Source: Neocallimastix lanati (nom. inval.)
Lineage: Eukaryota > Neocallimastigomycota > Neocallimastigomycetes > Neocallimastigales > Neocallimastigaceae
Length of the DNA stretch: 20,000 nucleotides
Direction of reading: 5' to 3'
Assembly: GCA_016946835.1 (NCBI GenBank)
Contig: JACVTC010000001.1
Location: forward strand, 1,040,001-1,060,000
Every line of letters begins with the position of its first letter. Positions within the stretch are counted from its first letter, which is position 1. Positions 7,436-17,755 of this stretch are shown here, piece after piece. Under the pieces are notes generated by a model that searched no databases, was not told where the DNA came from, and saw only the letters and a list, made by a program, of their open reading frames with translations. The position numbers were made by a program, and so were the translations under genes.

Positions 7436-7688
7436 CACATTTAAATATATATGGAAATTTTTTTTTTCTTTTTCATTTACAAAAATAAACACAATATATA
7501 TTAAAATTGTTAATATTTTTAATATCTTTTTATTAATTAATTAATTAATTAAGATATTTCCTATAATTATTCAATTATTCAATTATTTATTAATTATTAA
7601 TTATTCAATTATATATTAATTATTCAATTATTCAATTATTTATTATTTATTTATTATTATTCAACTATTCAATAAATTATTTATTATT
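7436..7688. repeat. Transition to T-strand satellite
   Basis: About 100 bp of non-repetitive AT sequence (7436-7530), a (TTAA)n palindromic run (7532-7552), then irregular TTATTCAATTATT repeats that grade into the regular 23-bp array. Confidence 0.7.
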
Positions 7689-7826
7689 CAATTATTCAAT
7701 TATTTATTATTCAATTATTCAATTATTTATTATTCAATTATTCAATTATTTATTATTCAATTATTCAATTATTTATTATTCAATTATTCAATTATTTATT
7801 ATTCAATTATTCAATTATTTATTCAA
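7689..7826. repeat. 23-bp tandem array, about 6 copies
   Basis: The unit is CAATTATTCAATTATT followed by TATTATT. Its first base recurs at 7689, 7712, 7735, 7758, 7781 and 7804, an exact 23-bp period. Diverged copies continue to about 7990. Confidence 0.9.
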
Positions 7827-8368
7827 TTATTCAATGAATTATTTATTATTCAATTATTCAATTATTTATTATTCAATTATTCAATTATTTCTTATTTAAA
7901 TATTCAATTATTTCTTATTTAAATATTCAATTATTTATTATTTTAATTATTCTATTATAAATATTTATTAATTATTCAATTATTCAATTATTTATTATTT
8001 ATTATTTATTAAATGTTTATTAACAAGTACTCTTTTTATTATTATTTATTATTTAAAATACTTAAAATAAATTATAAAAATAACCTATAATAATTAATTT
8101 ACTTATATGAATTTTAATAATAAAATAAAATAAAATAAAATAAAATAAAATAAAATAAAATAATTAATTAATAAATGGATAATATATAAATAATTAAATA
8201 ATAATAATAATAATATTTTATATTTATTTTTATAAAAAAAAAATAAAAAAAAAAAAAAAAAAGAAATGGTAACAAAAAATTAAAAAAAAATTTAAAAAAA
8301 AAAAATTGGAATACAAAATTCTCAATTATGGTTATATTAACAAAGATTAAAAAAAAATTATTCAATTA
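7827..8368. repeat. Degenerate TTATTCAATTATT repeats, then AT-rich spacer with (AAAAT)n
   Basis: Irregular copies of the 23-bp family continue to about 8000. A variant of the dispersed palindrome lies at 8011-8040 (AAGTACTCTTTTTATTATT). (AAAAT)n occupies about 8117-8163. Poly(A)-interrupted AT sequence with no gene follows. Confidence 0.75.
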
Positions 8369-8830
8369 TTTATTATTTATTAATAAATACTCTTTTTATT
8401 ATTTATTATTTATTATTTATTAATAAATACTCTTTTTATTATTTATTATTTATTAATAAATACTCTTTATTATTTATTATTTATTAATAAATACTCTTTT
8501 TATTATTTATTATTTATTAATAAATACTCTTTATTATTTATTATTTATTAATAAATACTCTTTTTATTATTTATTATTTATTAATAAATACTCTTTATTA
8601 TTTATTATTTATTAATAAATACTCTTTTTATTATTTATTATTTATTATTTATTATTTATTAATAAATACTCTTTTTATTATTATTTATTATTTATTATTT
8701 ATTAATAAATACTCTTTATTATTTATTATTTATTATTTATTAATAAATACTCTTTTTATTATTTATTATTTATTATTTATTTATTATTTATTAATAAATA
8801 CTCTTTTTATTATTTATTATTTATTATTTA
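8369..8830. repeat. 12-copy minisatellite with a 64-bp higher-order period
   Basis: Every copy carries the palindrome TATTTATTAATAAATA joined to CTCTTT. A long form (CTCTTTTTATT) and a short form (CTCTTTATT) alternate strictly through copies 2 to 8. ACTC cores at about 8429, 8462, 8493, 8526, 8557, 8590 and 8621 give spacings of 33, 31, 33, 31, 33 and 31 bp, a 64-bp dimeric unit. The outer copies are spaced irregularly by extra ATTATTT units. Confidence 0.9.
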
Positions 8831-8957
8831 ATTATTGAATAAAACACCAAAAAATATTTTTATATATAAAATATAAAAAAATATAAAAATAAATTAGAAA
8901 ATTAGAAAATTAAAAGAAAATTAAAAATTAGAAAACTAAAAGAAAAAAATAAATAAT

Positions 8958-8995
<38 letters not shown>

Positions 8996-9503
8996 AATTA
9001 ATAATTAATAATAATAATAATAATTAATAATAATTATTATTATTATTATTATTAGATATTTATTATGAATCTCCATATCTATGTTTAAAGCCCCATTATT
9101 ATCATTAAACTCTTTTATATATATATATATATATATATTTAATTTGAAAAAATTAAAAAAGATCTTAATATTTGTTTATTAAACTTTTTTTTTCTTTAAA
9201 TTTATTTATGCGTTAAACTTTTTATTCATTAAATTTATTTATTCATTAGTTGAAATATGAAGTAAATCGTTAGAGAATTTTATTATATTATAATAAATAA
9301 TAAATAATAATAAATAAAAATATTAAAATAAAAATAAAATAGTTAAAAACTACCACTACCATTACATCTTACTACTACTAAATGATTAATATTAAAATAA
9401 AACTTTAATAATTATTACAATTAATATTCATATTATAATTTTTATTTAAATATGATTTGATGGAATAAATTGAAAATAAATAAATTAAAACCATTTAAAT
9501 TTG
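8831..9503. other. AT-rich DNA, no gene seen
   Basis: Holds (AAAT)n at about 8951-8995, AAT/ATT inverted trinucleotide runs at about 9000-9052 that could fold on themselves, and a (TA)n run at 9117-9138. Between 9053 and 9400 the sequence is less repetitive but shows no open frame or RNA gene. Confidence 0.7.
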
Positions 9504-9551
9504 TAATAATAATTATAATAATAATAAATAATAATAATAATAATAATAATA

Positions 9552-9620
<69 letters not shown>

Positions 9621-9672
9621 TAATAATAATAGTAAAATAATAATAATAATAATAATAATGATAATAATAATA
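9504..9672. repeat. (AAT)n trinucleotide array with AAAT interruptions
   Basis: About 50 AAT/TAA units with a few AAATAAT, AGT and ATGAT interruptions, making it one of the longest trinucleotide tracts in the window. Confidence 0.92.
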
Positions 9673-10239
9673 ATAAAATATTAATAATAAATAAATGAAT
9701 ATAAAATTATGTTTATTCTTAAAAAGATAATATTTATATTTATAATAAAATATTTAATATACTATAATTACTAATAAAAATAGTCACCACCTACAATTAA
9801 TATTTATGGTCTTTTTTATATATTTTGTACCCAATTTATTTATTTATTTATTATCTTTATCTTTATATTAATTATTATTATTTTTTCTTTTTCTTTTTTT
9901 AATATAATTTTGAAAATTTCCCAAAAGTTAACACATTCAATAATGTAACATTTTATATTTCCATTTTATAATTATTTAAAATTACATTTAATTAAATAAA
10001 AAAAAAGAAAAATATTACAATAAAAATAAATGAACCTCCTTTCTTCTTAAGCAAAAGGTTGATCTCTAAAAATATAATATTTTTAAACTCTTAAATTTTC
10101 AACCAAGAATAAAAAAAAAAAACTTAATAAAAATTCTTATATCTATTTAAATTCAAAAATATTTATTACCAAATTAAATCAAAACTGCTCAATAGATAAA
10201 AAAAATAAAGGATAAATCATTTAAACTATATCCAAAACT
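9673..10239. other. AT-rich DNA, no gene seen
   Basis: Mostly unique AT sequence. Slightly more complex strings occur at 9780-9835 and 10030-10110, without open frames, RNA signatures or recognisable protein similarity. Confidence 0.65.
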
Positions 10240-10625
10240 CTAATTATATGAATAATAATAAAATAATAAAATAATAAATAATAAATAATTGAATAATGAA
10301 ATGATGAAATAATAAATAATAAAATAATTAAAATAATAGAATAATAAATAATTGAATAATAAATAATAAATAATAAATAATAAATAATAAAAAGAGTATT
10401 TATTAATAAATAAATAATAAATAATAAAAAGAGTATTTATTAATAAATAATAATATAATAAATAATTGAATAATGAAATAATAAATAATAACAATAATTG
10501 AATAATAAATAATAAAATAATTGAATATTAAATATTAAATAATAGATATTTACAGATTAAATAGATTAAATATTAAATAATAAATATTAATAATAATTCA
10601 ATAATTATATAATAATTAAAAGTAA
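10240..10625. repeat. A-strand satellite block with two inverted palindromic-repeat copies
   Basis: AATAATAAATAATTGAATAA-type repeats as at 6995-7435. Two adjacent copies of AAAAAGAGTATTTATTAATA (GAG at 10394-10396 and 10431-10433, 37 bp apart) are the reverse complement of the unit in the 8369-8830 array. The open frame across it (10240-10494, minus) is a repeat translation. Confidence 0.8.
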
Positions 10626-10878
10626 AAAAAAAAAAAAAAAAAAATTTCTTTATTAAATATTTTTTGTGATGGTGGTGGTATAAACTAAATAAAAAATATA
10701 AATAAAATTTGGCATTTGGCTCGATCAAAGTTTATATTAAATTAAATTAAATGTGAGAAAAATTTATTTTAGGATGGCATTTATGATGATTGATTGTTAA
10801 ATCCTTTTAAAATAAAATTAAAATTATAAAAATTTTTAACTCTCTTTTTAAAAAAAAATAATAGAAATAATTATATGA

Positions 10879-10910
<32 letters not shown>

Positions 10911-11845
10911 ATTATTAATTAATTAACTAAATAAATAGATATACAATATAAACCAATGAAAAATTTATAAAAAAATAAAATATAATTAAATAAAATAAAT
11001 AGTAAAAAAAAAGAGCATAAACTATTAATGTAAAGTACAGATTAAATAAAATGAAATAAATAAATAAATGTGATAAATATGTATAAATATAGATATATTT
11101 ATAAAAAAAAATTATTATAAAATTACTATAAACTTCATATATAACTCTATCCTTATCGAGAGAAGTACATATAAATAAAATAAATAATAATCTATTCTAT
11201 GCATATATAAATATATAATAAAAATAAAATAAAAGTTTTAAGAATAATAATGATGATAATAATTAAATTATGGGGTTTATTTTTTAAATTTCTTTTTTTT
11301 CTTTTTTCTTTTTTTTTAACTATTATTATTATTCTTTCTATTTTAAAGTTAATATTATAATGAAGGAATTAGCAATAAATCATTATATAATTAAATAATA
11401 AAATAATTAATCATTATATAATGGAATAATTAAATGAATAAATAAATAATGAAATAATGAAATAATTAAATGAATCATTAAATAAATCATTAAATCATTT
11501 AAAATATTTTGTGATTAAAATGGCTAAAATAAAATTTTTTTTTCTATATTTGGATTAATAAAAAAAAATTAAAATTAAAATTAAAAAAAAAAAATAAAAA
11601 TTAAAAAAATTTAAAAAATTTAAAAAAAATTTAAAAATAAGAAAAGAAAAAAAATAAAAAGTTAAAAAGGGAGTTTATACAAAATAAATAGTAGAATGAA
11701 AAGAAATAATATTGTTTAATAATAATAAGACTGTTTAATACTTTTATAAAAATATCTATATATACTATTAATGTATTAATATTTTTTTTATTATTTTAAA
11801 AATAAAAATTGCTATTTTTATATTAATTAATTTTTTATATAGTTT
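10626..11845. other. AT-rich DNA, no gene seen
   Basis: A 20-base A tract at about 10625-10644 precedes a less repetitive stretch (10645-10810, with TGATGGTGGTGG and TTTGGCATTTGGCTCGATC) that holds no usable frame. Later parts contain (AAAT)n (10883-10912), TAATCATTATATAAT repeats and GAATCATTAAATAAATCATT repeats (11360-11510), and poly(A)/AAATT mixtures (11560-11660). Confidence 0.65.
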
Positions 11846-11975
11846 TTTATATTTATCCATTAATTATATATTATTATTTATCCATTAATTATGAATATTT
11901 ATCCATTAATTATTAATTATTAATGATTATTATTTATTATTTATCCTTTAATTATTATTTATCCATTAATAATTA
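11846..11975. repeat. Irregular repeat of TATTTATCCATTAATTAT, five copies
   Basis: The string ATTTATCC, followed by an ATTAAT-like word, recurs near 11851, 11877, 11898, 11939 and 11959 at uneven spacing. TATCC is otherwise rare in this AT background, so common descent is likely. Confidence 0.7.
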
Positions 11976-12196
11976 TTATTTATTATTTGTCTATTTATAT
12001 ATATATATTATTTATAATTATTTATTATTTATTATTTATTATTTATTTTTTTTAATTTAAATATAAAAAAATTTTATTATTATTTATTATTTATTATTTT
12101 TTTTATTTTTGATGTTTCTGTTTACTATTAATTTGTGTAACCATAATTCAAAAGAGCCAATGGAAGGGCTTGGTTTTATTATTTATATTTTATAAT
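11976..12196. other. AT-rich spacer with one more complex segment
   Basis: ATT/ATTT repeats surround a unique stretch at about 12108-12175 (TTTGTGTAACCATAA, then AAGAGCCAATGGAAGGGC), which gives no recognisable peptide or RNA. Confidence 0.6.
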
Positions 12197-12590
12197 AAAG
12201 TATTATTATTATTTATTTATTATTATTTATTTATTTTTTATTTATTTATTATTATTTATTTATTTTTTATTTATTATTTATTATTTATTTATTCATTTAT
12301 TATTATTTATTTATTTACTATTATTTATTTATTTTTTATTTATTTATTATTATTTATTTATTTTTTATTTATTATTTATTATTTATTTATTCATATTATT
12401 ATTTATTTATTTATTATTATTTATTTATTTTTTATTTATTTATTATTATTTATTTATTTTTTATTTATTATTTATTATTTATTTATTCATTTATTATTAT
12501 TTATTTATTTATTATTATTTATTTATTTTTTATTTATTTATTATTATTTATTTATTTTTTATTTATTATTTATTATTTATTTATTTATTT
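12197..12590. repeat. Minisatellite of about four 97-bp copies
   Basis: A long unit built from ATTATTATTTATTT and ATTTTTTATTT words, marked by the lone C of TATTCAT at 12294, 12392 and 12488 (98- and 96-bp spacing). Copies extend about one unit on each side. The 180-codon open frame across it (12170-12712) is a Phe/Ile/Leu/Tyr periodic translation of the repeat, without a credible protein. Confidence 0.8.
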
Positions 12591-13240
12591 TAAAAGAAAA
12601 AAAAAATAAAAAAGAAATATTATATTTTTCTACTTTTTTTATTATTTTATTATTTTTTTTTGGTCATTTCCATTATTACCATTTATTTATGTTAAATATC
12701 ATAAATGGCTAATTTTATTAATATAAATATATAAATATATATTTCATTTTTTTTAAAATAAGAAATAATAAATAATAATAATAATATTAAATAATAATAA
12801 TAGTAATAAATAATAAATAATAATAATAATATTAAATAATAAATAATAGTAATAAATAATAATAATAGTAATAAATAATAATTAATTAATGAATTAAAAG
12901 ATATTGTTAATCGAAAGAGGAGAAGAATTTTTTGTTATTTATTACAATTAAATTATTAAGAAAATTAAATAATAATTAGAAATTAGATTGGATTAAAATT
13001 AAAAAAAAAAAAAAAAAAAATTTAGAAAATGAAATAAAGTTGAATTTAAGATTGAACTACGCACGCCTATTTCTCCTTTGTCTATTTTATAAATATTATT
13101 TATTTTTATTTTTATTTTATATATATATATATATTTTTATAAACAAACCACTAATTATTATATATATAATTCTAATTCTAATTTATTTTTATTTCTATTT
13201 TTTATTCCACTTCTCCCATTATCAAGAATAATACATTCAA
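12591..13240. other. AT-rich DNA, no gene seen
   Basis: Poly(A)/poly(T) sequence to 12740, AATAATAATAGTAATAAAT repeats at 12765-12880 and an A tract at about 13001-13020. A short segment with more G+C follows (13045-13085, ACTACGCACGCC). Its 63-codon open frame (13040-13231) turns into Phe/Tyr/Ile repeats and is not supported. Confidence 0.65.
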
Positions 13241-13350
13241 TAAATAAATTAAATAATTAAATAATAAATAATTAAATAATTCATAACTAAATAATACATA
13301 ATGGAATAATAAATAATAATAAATAGTTAAATAATAAATAATAAATAATA

Positions 13351-13382
<32 letters not shown>

Positions 13383-13574
13383 TAATAGATAATTAAATAA
13401 TTGAATAATACATAATAAAAAGTTAAATAATAATAAATAGTTAAATAATAAATAATAAATAATTGAATAAATGGATAAATAATAAATAATATATAATATA
13501 TAATAAGTAAATATATAAATAAATAATAAATAGTTAAATAATAATAAATAATTAAATAATAAATAATAAATAAT
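13241..13574. repeat. A-strand AATAAATAATTGAATAA satellite
   Basis: Irregular AAT/AAAT repeats with TAGTTAAATAATAAATAAT and AATTGAATAA variants, grading into the regular 27-bp array. Confidence 0.8.
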
Positions 13575-13690
13575 TGAATAAATGAATAAATGGATAAATA
13601 ATAAATAATTGAGTAAATGGATAAATAATAAATAATTGAATAAATGGATAAATAATAAATAATTGAGTAAATGGATAAATAATAAATAAA
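13575..13690. repeat. 27-bp tandem array with alternating variants
   Basis: The unit contains ATGGATAAATAATAAATAAT and TTGA. The GG pair recurs at 13592, 13619, 13646 and 13673, exactly 27 bp apart. GAATAAATGG and GAGTAAATGG variants alternate, which suggests duplication of a 54-bp dimer. Confidence 0.88.
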
Positions 13691-13841
13691 TAAATAATAA
13701 TTAATTAATTAATTAAATAATAAATAAATAAATAGTTTAATAAAACAGAAAAAAAAATTTTTTTACTTGAGTGGATCATCTATTTTTAGTTGAATTTTTT
13801 TTTTTTTTATTATATGTAAATTACAAATAATAATAATAAAT
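13691..13841. other. AT-rich spacer
   Basis: (AAAT)n and AATTAATT repeats, then unique AT sequence including ACTTGAGTGGATCATC. Nothing else recognised. Confidence 0.6.
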
Positions 13842-13967
13842 AATTGAATAATAATAATAATAATAAGAAAGAGTAATAAATAATTGAATAATAATAATAA
13901 TAATAAGAAAGAGTAATAAATAATTGAATAATAATAATAATAATAAGAAAGAGTAATAAATAATTGA
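13842..13967. repeat. 40-bp tandem array, three copies
   Basis: Copies of AATAAATAATTGAATAATAA, then (TAA)n and GAAAGAGT. The GAAAGAG word recurs at 13867, 13907 and 13947, exactly 40 bp apart, and the copies appear identical, so the array is recent or homogenised. Confidence 0.92.
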
Positions 13968-14335
13968 AGATAATAGAATATAAATATAAATAATAGAATA
14001 TAAATATATTATAATCTATTTATAAATAATCACTTTGTATATGAAAATATCTTTTTTTTTTTTTATCGTCCTTAAGAAAATCACAAAGAAAAAAAAAAAA
14101 AAAAAATAAAAAAGTAAAATATGATAACGATGATGATTAAGTCATAAGATGAAACTTTTCAAAATACAGAAAAAAAAAAAAAAAAAAAAAAAAAAAGAAT
14201 AAATAAATAAAATATATAATATATAATATATATAAATATATAAATATATTATATATATTATATATACATAATTTTTTTTTTATTTATTACTCTGTTTCAT
14301 CATTTTTCACTTAAAATAGTTATAGGATCAGCCTA

Positions 14336-14338
<3 letters not shown>
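13968..14338. other. AT-rich DNA, no gene seen
   Basis: Holds A tracts at about 14090-14106 and 14170-14196, a TATATAAATATATA-type palindromic stretch (14212-14268) and a short less biased stretch (14285-14335) without features. Confidence 0.65.

Positions 14339-14402
<64 letters not shown>
14339..14402. repeat. (ATT)n trinucleotide array, about 21 copies
   Basis: Perfect ATT repeat with no interruption, opposite in strand to the (AAT)n array at 9504-9672. Confidence 0.93.
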
Positions 14403-14413
<11 letters not shown>

Positions 14414-14754
14414 TTATTTTTATTTTAAAAATGTTTAAATAATATTGAAATAGCTATAAATGATAAATATATATATACCCTATATATACTAATGAATAAA
14501 TAAATAAATATATTTAAATAATATATATAAATATATATAAATATAATAGTTTTGAATTATTTCCATTATTTATAATACAAATAATCTCTGGATTTTCTTG
14601 TAGGAGAGAAGGATTAAGATATTCGAATTATTAAACTGATCTTAGGATGATGAACTGTAAAAATACGATATATAACTATAATTCTAAATAAATTTTAATT
14701 TTTTTTTCTTTTTCTTTATCTGTTTCTTTATTATTATTATTATTATTATATATT
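14403..14754. other. AT-rich DNA with one more complex segment
   Basis: 14575-14680 has higher complexity (TCTCTGGATTTTCTTGTAGG, then GAGAAGG and CTGATCTTAGGATG). TTGTAGG resembles a 3' splice site, but no open frame follows, so no exon is called. Confidence 0.55.
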
Positions 14755-14890
14755 ATTTAATTATTCAATTATTTATTATTCAATTATTTATTATTTATTA
14801 ATAAATACTCTTTATTATTATATATTATTCAATTATTTATTATTCAATTATTAATTATTTATTAATAAATACTCTTTATTATTTAATTAT
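14755..14890. repeat. T-strand satellite with two palindromic-repeat copies
   Basis: TATTCAATTATTTATTATTC repeats with two copies of AATAAATACTCTTTATT (ACTC at about 14807 and 14871), the short form seen in the 8369-8830 array. Confidence 0.85.
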
Positions 14891-15252
14891 TTATTATTTA
14901 TTTATTTTTTGTTCCATCCACACCCCTTCACACCTATCAACTTTGCCACTTTTTTTATTATTTCCATCCATATAAAAAAAATTTATAAATAAATAAATAT
15001 ATAAATAAATAAATAAATAAATAAATAATAATAGATAATAGTCATAAATAAATAAATAAATAAATAACTATGGAAAAAAAATTTAATAAAAATATAAATT
15101 AAAAGATAGGCTATTTTAAATAATAAAATAAAATAAATTTTTTTTTTTATTCTTTATATATATTTATTATTATTTTTATTATTATTATTATTACTATTTT
15201 TATTATTAATTTTATTTTTAATTCTATTTTAAAGTTAGAATATTTATAAATA
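14891..15252. other. AT-rich DNA, no gene seen
   Basis: A C-rich unique stretch (14912-14952, CCATCCACACCCCTTCACAC) is followed by (AAAT)n tracts (14986-15030, 15047-15068) and ATT repeats (15163-15195). No frame or RNA recognised. Confidence 0.6.
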
Positions 15253-15308
15253 AGGTAGGAATGATAGTAACATTCAAAAAAGGTAGGAATGATAGTAACA
15301 TTCAAAAA
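15253..15308. repeat. Perfect 28-bp tandem duplication
   Basis: AGGTAGGAATGATAGTAACA plus TTCAAAAA occurs twice head to tail (15253-15280 and 15281-15308) with no mismatch. Unlike most repeats here it has a complex unit. Confidence 0.92.
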
Positions 15309-15633
15309 AGGGAGATCAACTATCATATAATAATAATAAGCTAAAAAAAAGAAAATAATTATGGAATAATTATCTATACTATTGATAAAATTTTAGTAAA
15401 AAAAAAAATATTATTATTACTAATATATATATACATAATTATATAAATTTTGATTAACCAAAATGAAACTAATTTTTTTTTTAAAAAAATTTTTTTATAA
15501 AGTTTTTTAAGGAATAATATCAAGGATAATACAATGAAATTATAAAAGTTTACATAAATAAAATAAAATAAAATAAAATCTTTCAACTTACAGAATTAGA
15601 TTATATAGAATGAATGTGGATGAAATGATAGTT

Positions 15634-15635
<2 letters not shown>
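15309..15635. other. AT-rich DNA, no gene seen
   Basis: Unique AT sequence with (AAAAT)n at 15557-15580. The minus-strand frame (15374-15586) is Ile/Phe/Tyr/Lys-rich without recognisable motifs and is not called as a gene. Confidence 0.6.
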
Positions 15636-15666
<31 letters not shown>

Positions 15667-15709
15667 TATTATTATTATTTAGTATTATTATTATTATTAT
15701 TTATTATTA

Positions 15710-15760
<51 letters not shown>

Positions 15761-15840
15761 TATTATTATTATTATTTAGTATTATTATTTATTATTATTA
15801 TTTATTATTATTATTTAGTATTATTATTTAGTATTATTAA
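15636..15840. repeat. (ATT)n/(ATTT)n compound array
   Basis: Runs of ATT broken by ATTT and TTTAGT interruptions; TTTAGTATTATTATT recurs at the distal end. The open frame over it reads almost only Ile, Tyr and Leu and is spurious. Confidence 0.92.
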
Positions 15841-16245
15841 TTAATTTTTAATTTTTTTTTGTGTAATATTTATTACATCTGTTAGGTATGATTATATTAA
15901 ATTATTTTATATATATTATATATCCAATACTATATTAAATATCATATTATATCTTATTATATTCTTTCTGTTTTATTATTATTATTATAAGTAGTTGTAG
16001 TAGTAGTATTAGTATTACTTGGTGTATTAACAAAATAAATTTTATTTAATGTATAATAAAAATAAAATTCAAATATAATTCACATAAAATAAAAAAAATA
16101 AAAAAATAAAAAAATTAAATAAGTTTTTTCATTTAGTTTTTTTTTTTTTTTTTTTTTATTTATTTAATTGTTTCATCGTAAGAAGAATTTTTTGATATCT
16201 TCTATTAATTATAAATAATTAAAGATGTTTTAATTTAAAATTAAA
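15841..16245. other. AT-rich DNA, no gene seen
   Basis: Includes a (GTA)n-like stretch (15988-16012, GTAGTTGTAGTAGTAGTATT) and a 19-base T tract at about 16139-16157. No gene. Confidence 0.6.
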
Positions 16246-16400
16246 ATAAATAAATAATAAATAATAAATAAATAAATAATAAATAATAAATGATATAAAT
16301 AATTAATTACTAAATAAAAATAAATAATAAAAAAATAAATAATAAATAATAAATGATATAAATAATTAATTACTAAATAAAAATAAATAATAAATAAAGA

Positions 16401-16440
<40 letters not shown>
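16246..16440. repeat. 63-bp duplication and (AAT)n tail
   Basis: AAATGATATAAATAATTAAT followed by TACTAAATAAAAATAAATAA occurs twice, with TGATATAAAT at 16291 and 16354, giving a 63-bp period. (AAT)n follows at about 16405-16440. Confidence 0.85.
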
Positions 16441-16442
<2 letters not shown>

Positions 16443-17140
16443 GACTGCTTTAAAGAATAATAAATAAAAAAATTTTTTATTAAATTTATATATTAATGTA
16501 TATTATTATTTATATATAAATATATAGTAATACATAATAAATAAATTAATTTTATTATTTTTTTTTACTATTTAAAGTATCTATGGATGAATATAAAATT
16601 CCACATATAGAATGTAATCATTTAAAATTGTGGGTGTTTTTTTTTTTTTTTTTTATAATTATTATTATTATTTAAAAAAAAAATAATAATTGAATAATAA
16701 ATAATAATTAATATAATTAAATAATAATAAATTAAAGTATTTATTAATAAACATTGAATAATAAATGATAGATTAAATAATAAGTAATAAAAATAGAAAA
16801 ATAGGTATAAAGAACTTTTTTTCCTTACTTTACTATTATTTTTTTTATCTTAATAATTTTTATTTAAAAAAAAATATATATATATATATATAAATATAAA
16901 TATAAATATAAATATAGAGTCGATTTTATATATATGCTTTATGATTACTATTATTATTAATAATGAGTTTTCCAGAATATGAAATGAAACTTTTTTTTTT
17001 TTAGGTTAATAAATCAAACTAATTTATAAAACTTATTTTTCATTTAATATTTATTGTTTTATATATACCATCTATATACATTTAAATTATATAATATAAA
17101 TTTTTTATTTTTTTTTTTTATTATGATTATATGATTATTA
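16441..17140. other. AT-rich DNA, no gene seen
   Basis: Contains AATAATTGAATAATAAAT repeats (16680-16735), a diverged inverted copy of the dispersed palindrome (16735-16753, AAGTATTTATTAATAAACA), (TA)n with (AAATAT)n (16872-16915), and T tracts (16637-16654, 16990-17003). No open frame or RNA gene recognised. Confidence 0.65.
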
Positions 17141-17350
17141 TTTTTATATTTAATATTTTATATTTTATATTTAATATTTAATATTTTATATTTTATATTT
17201 AATATTTTATATTTAATATTTAATATTTAATATTTTATATTTAATATTTTATATTTAATATTTAATATTTTATATTTTATATTTTAAATATTTTATATTT
17301 TATATTTTATATTTAATATTTTATATTTTATATTTAATATTTTATATTTT
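17141..17350. repeat. TTTAATAT/TTTTATAT mosaic repeat
   Basis: Two related words, ATTTAATATT and ATTTTATATT, alternate in irregular order for about 200 bp. Both halves are near-palindromic, so the tract can form many small hairpins. Confidence 0.85.
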
Positions 17351-17755
17351 ATTCTGTATTTTTTAATTTTGTTTATGAATTGAAATAGATTACAAATGAA
17401 ATGGTGATCCAAAAATTATCTTAAACACTAAATATTAAGAGTATTATTCATAATATTCATGACAGTTTATTAAAAGTAAAAAATTAAAAAATTAAAAAAA
17501 AAAATATAAAAAAATTAAAAATTAAAAAATTTAAAATTAAAAAAAAAAAGTAAAATAAAATGTTCATTATAATATATATAATAAATATTTACAATATTTA
17601 TAATATATCATATATATAAATATTTATAAATATATATATAAATATTACAATTAAAAAAAATTATAAATATTTTTTTTCACTATTATAAATACTTTAAATA
17701 TATTCATTATCTAATATCTTTAAATTCTTTTTTTTTTATGTCTGTACTAATTTAA
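17351..17755. other. AT-rich DNA, no gene seen
   Basis: AAATTAAAA repeats (17476-17545) and ATATATAAATATTTA palindromic tracts (17570-17650). Nothing gene-like. Confidence 0.6.

Noticed and set aside
7689-7826. CRISPR-like array
   Set aside because: There are no unique spacers between the repeats; it is a simple tandem repeat in a eukaryote-like context.
12170-12712. 180-codon hydrophobic protein
   Set aside because: It is a direct translation of ATT/ATTT minisatellite units, and codon content follows the repeat phase.
13040-13231. 63-codon frame starting MNLRLNYARLFLL
   Set aside because: Only the first dozen codons are non-repetitive; the rest is (TATA)n/ATTTTT translation.
14590-14680. 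3' splice site and exon (TTCTTGTAGG)
   Set aside because: No open frame with protein character follows and no upstream exon or donor can be paired.
15610-15831. 73-codon Ile/Tyr/Leu peptide
   Set aside because: Translation of (ATT)n; no non-repeat sequence supports it.
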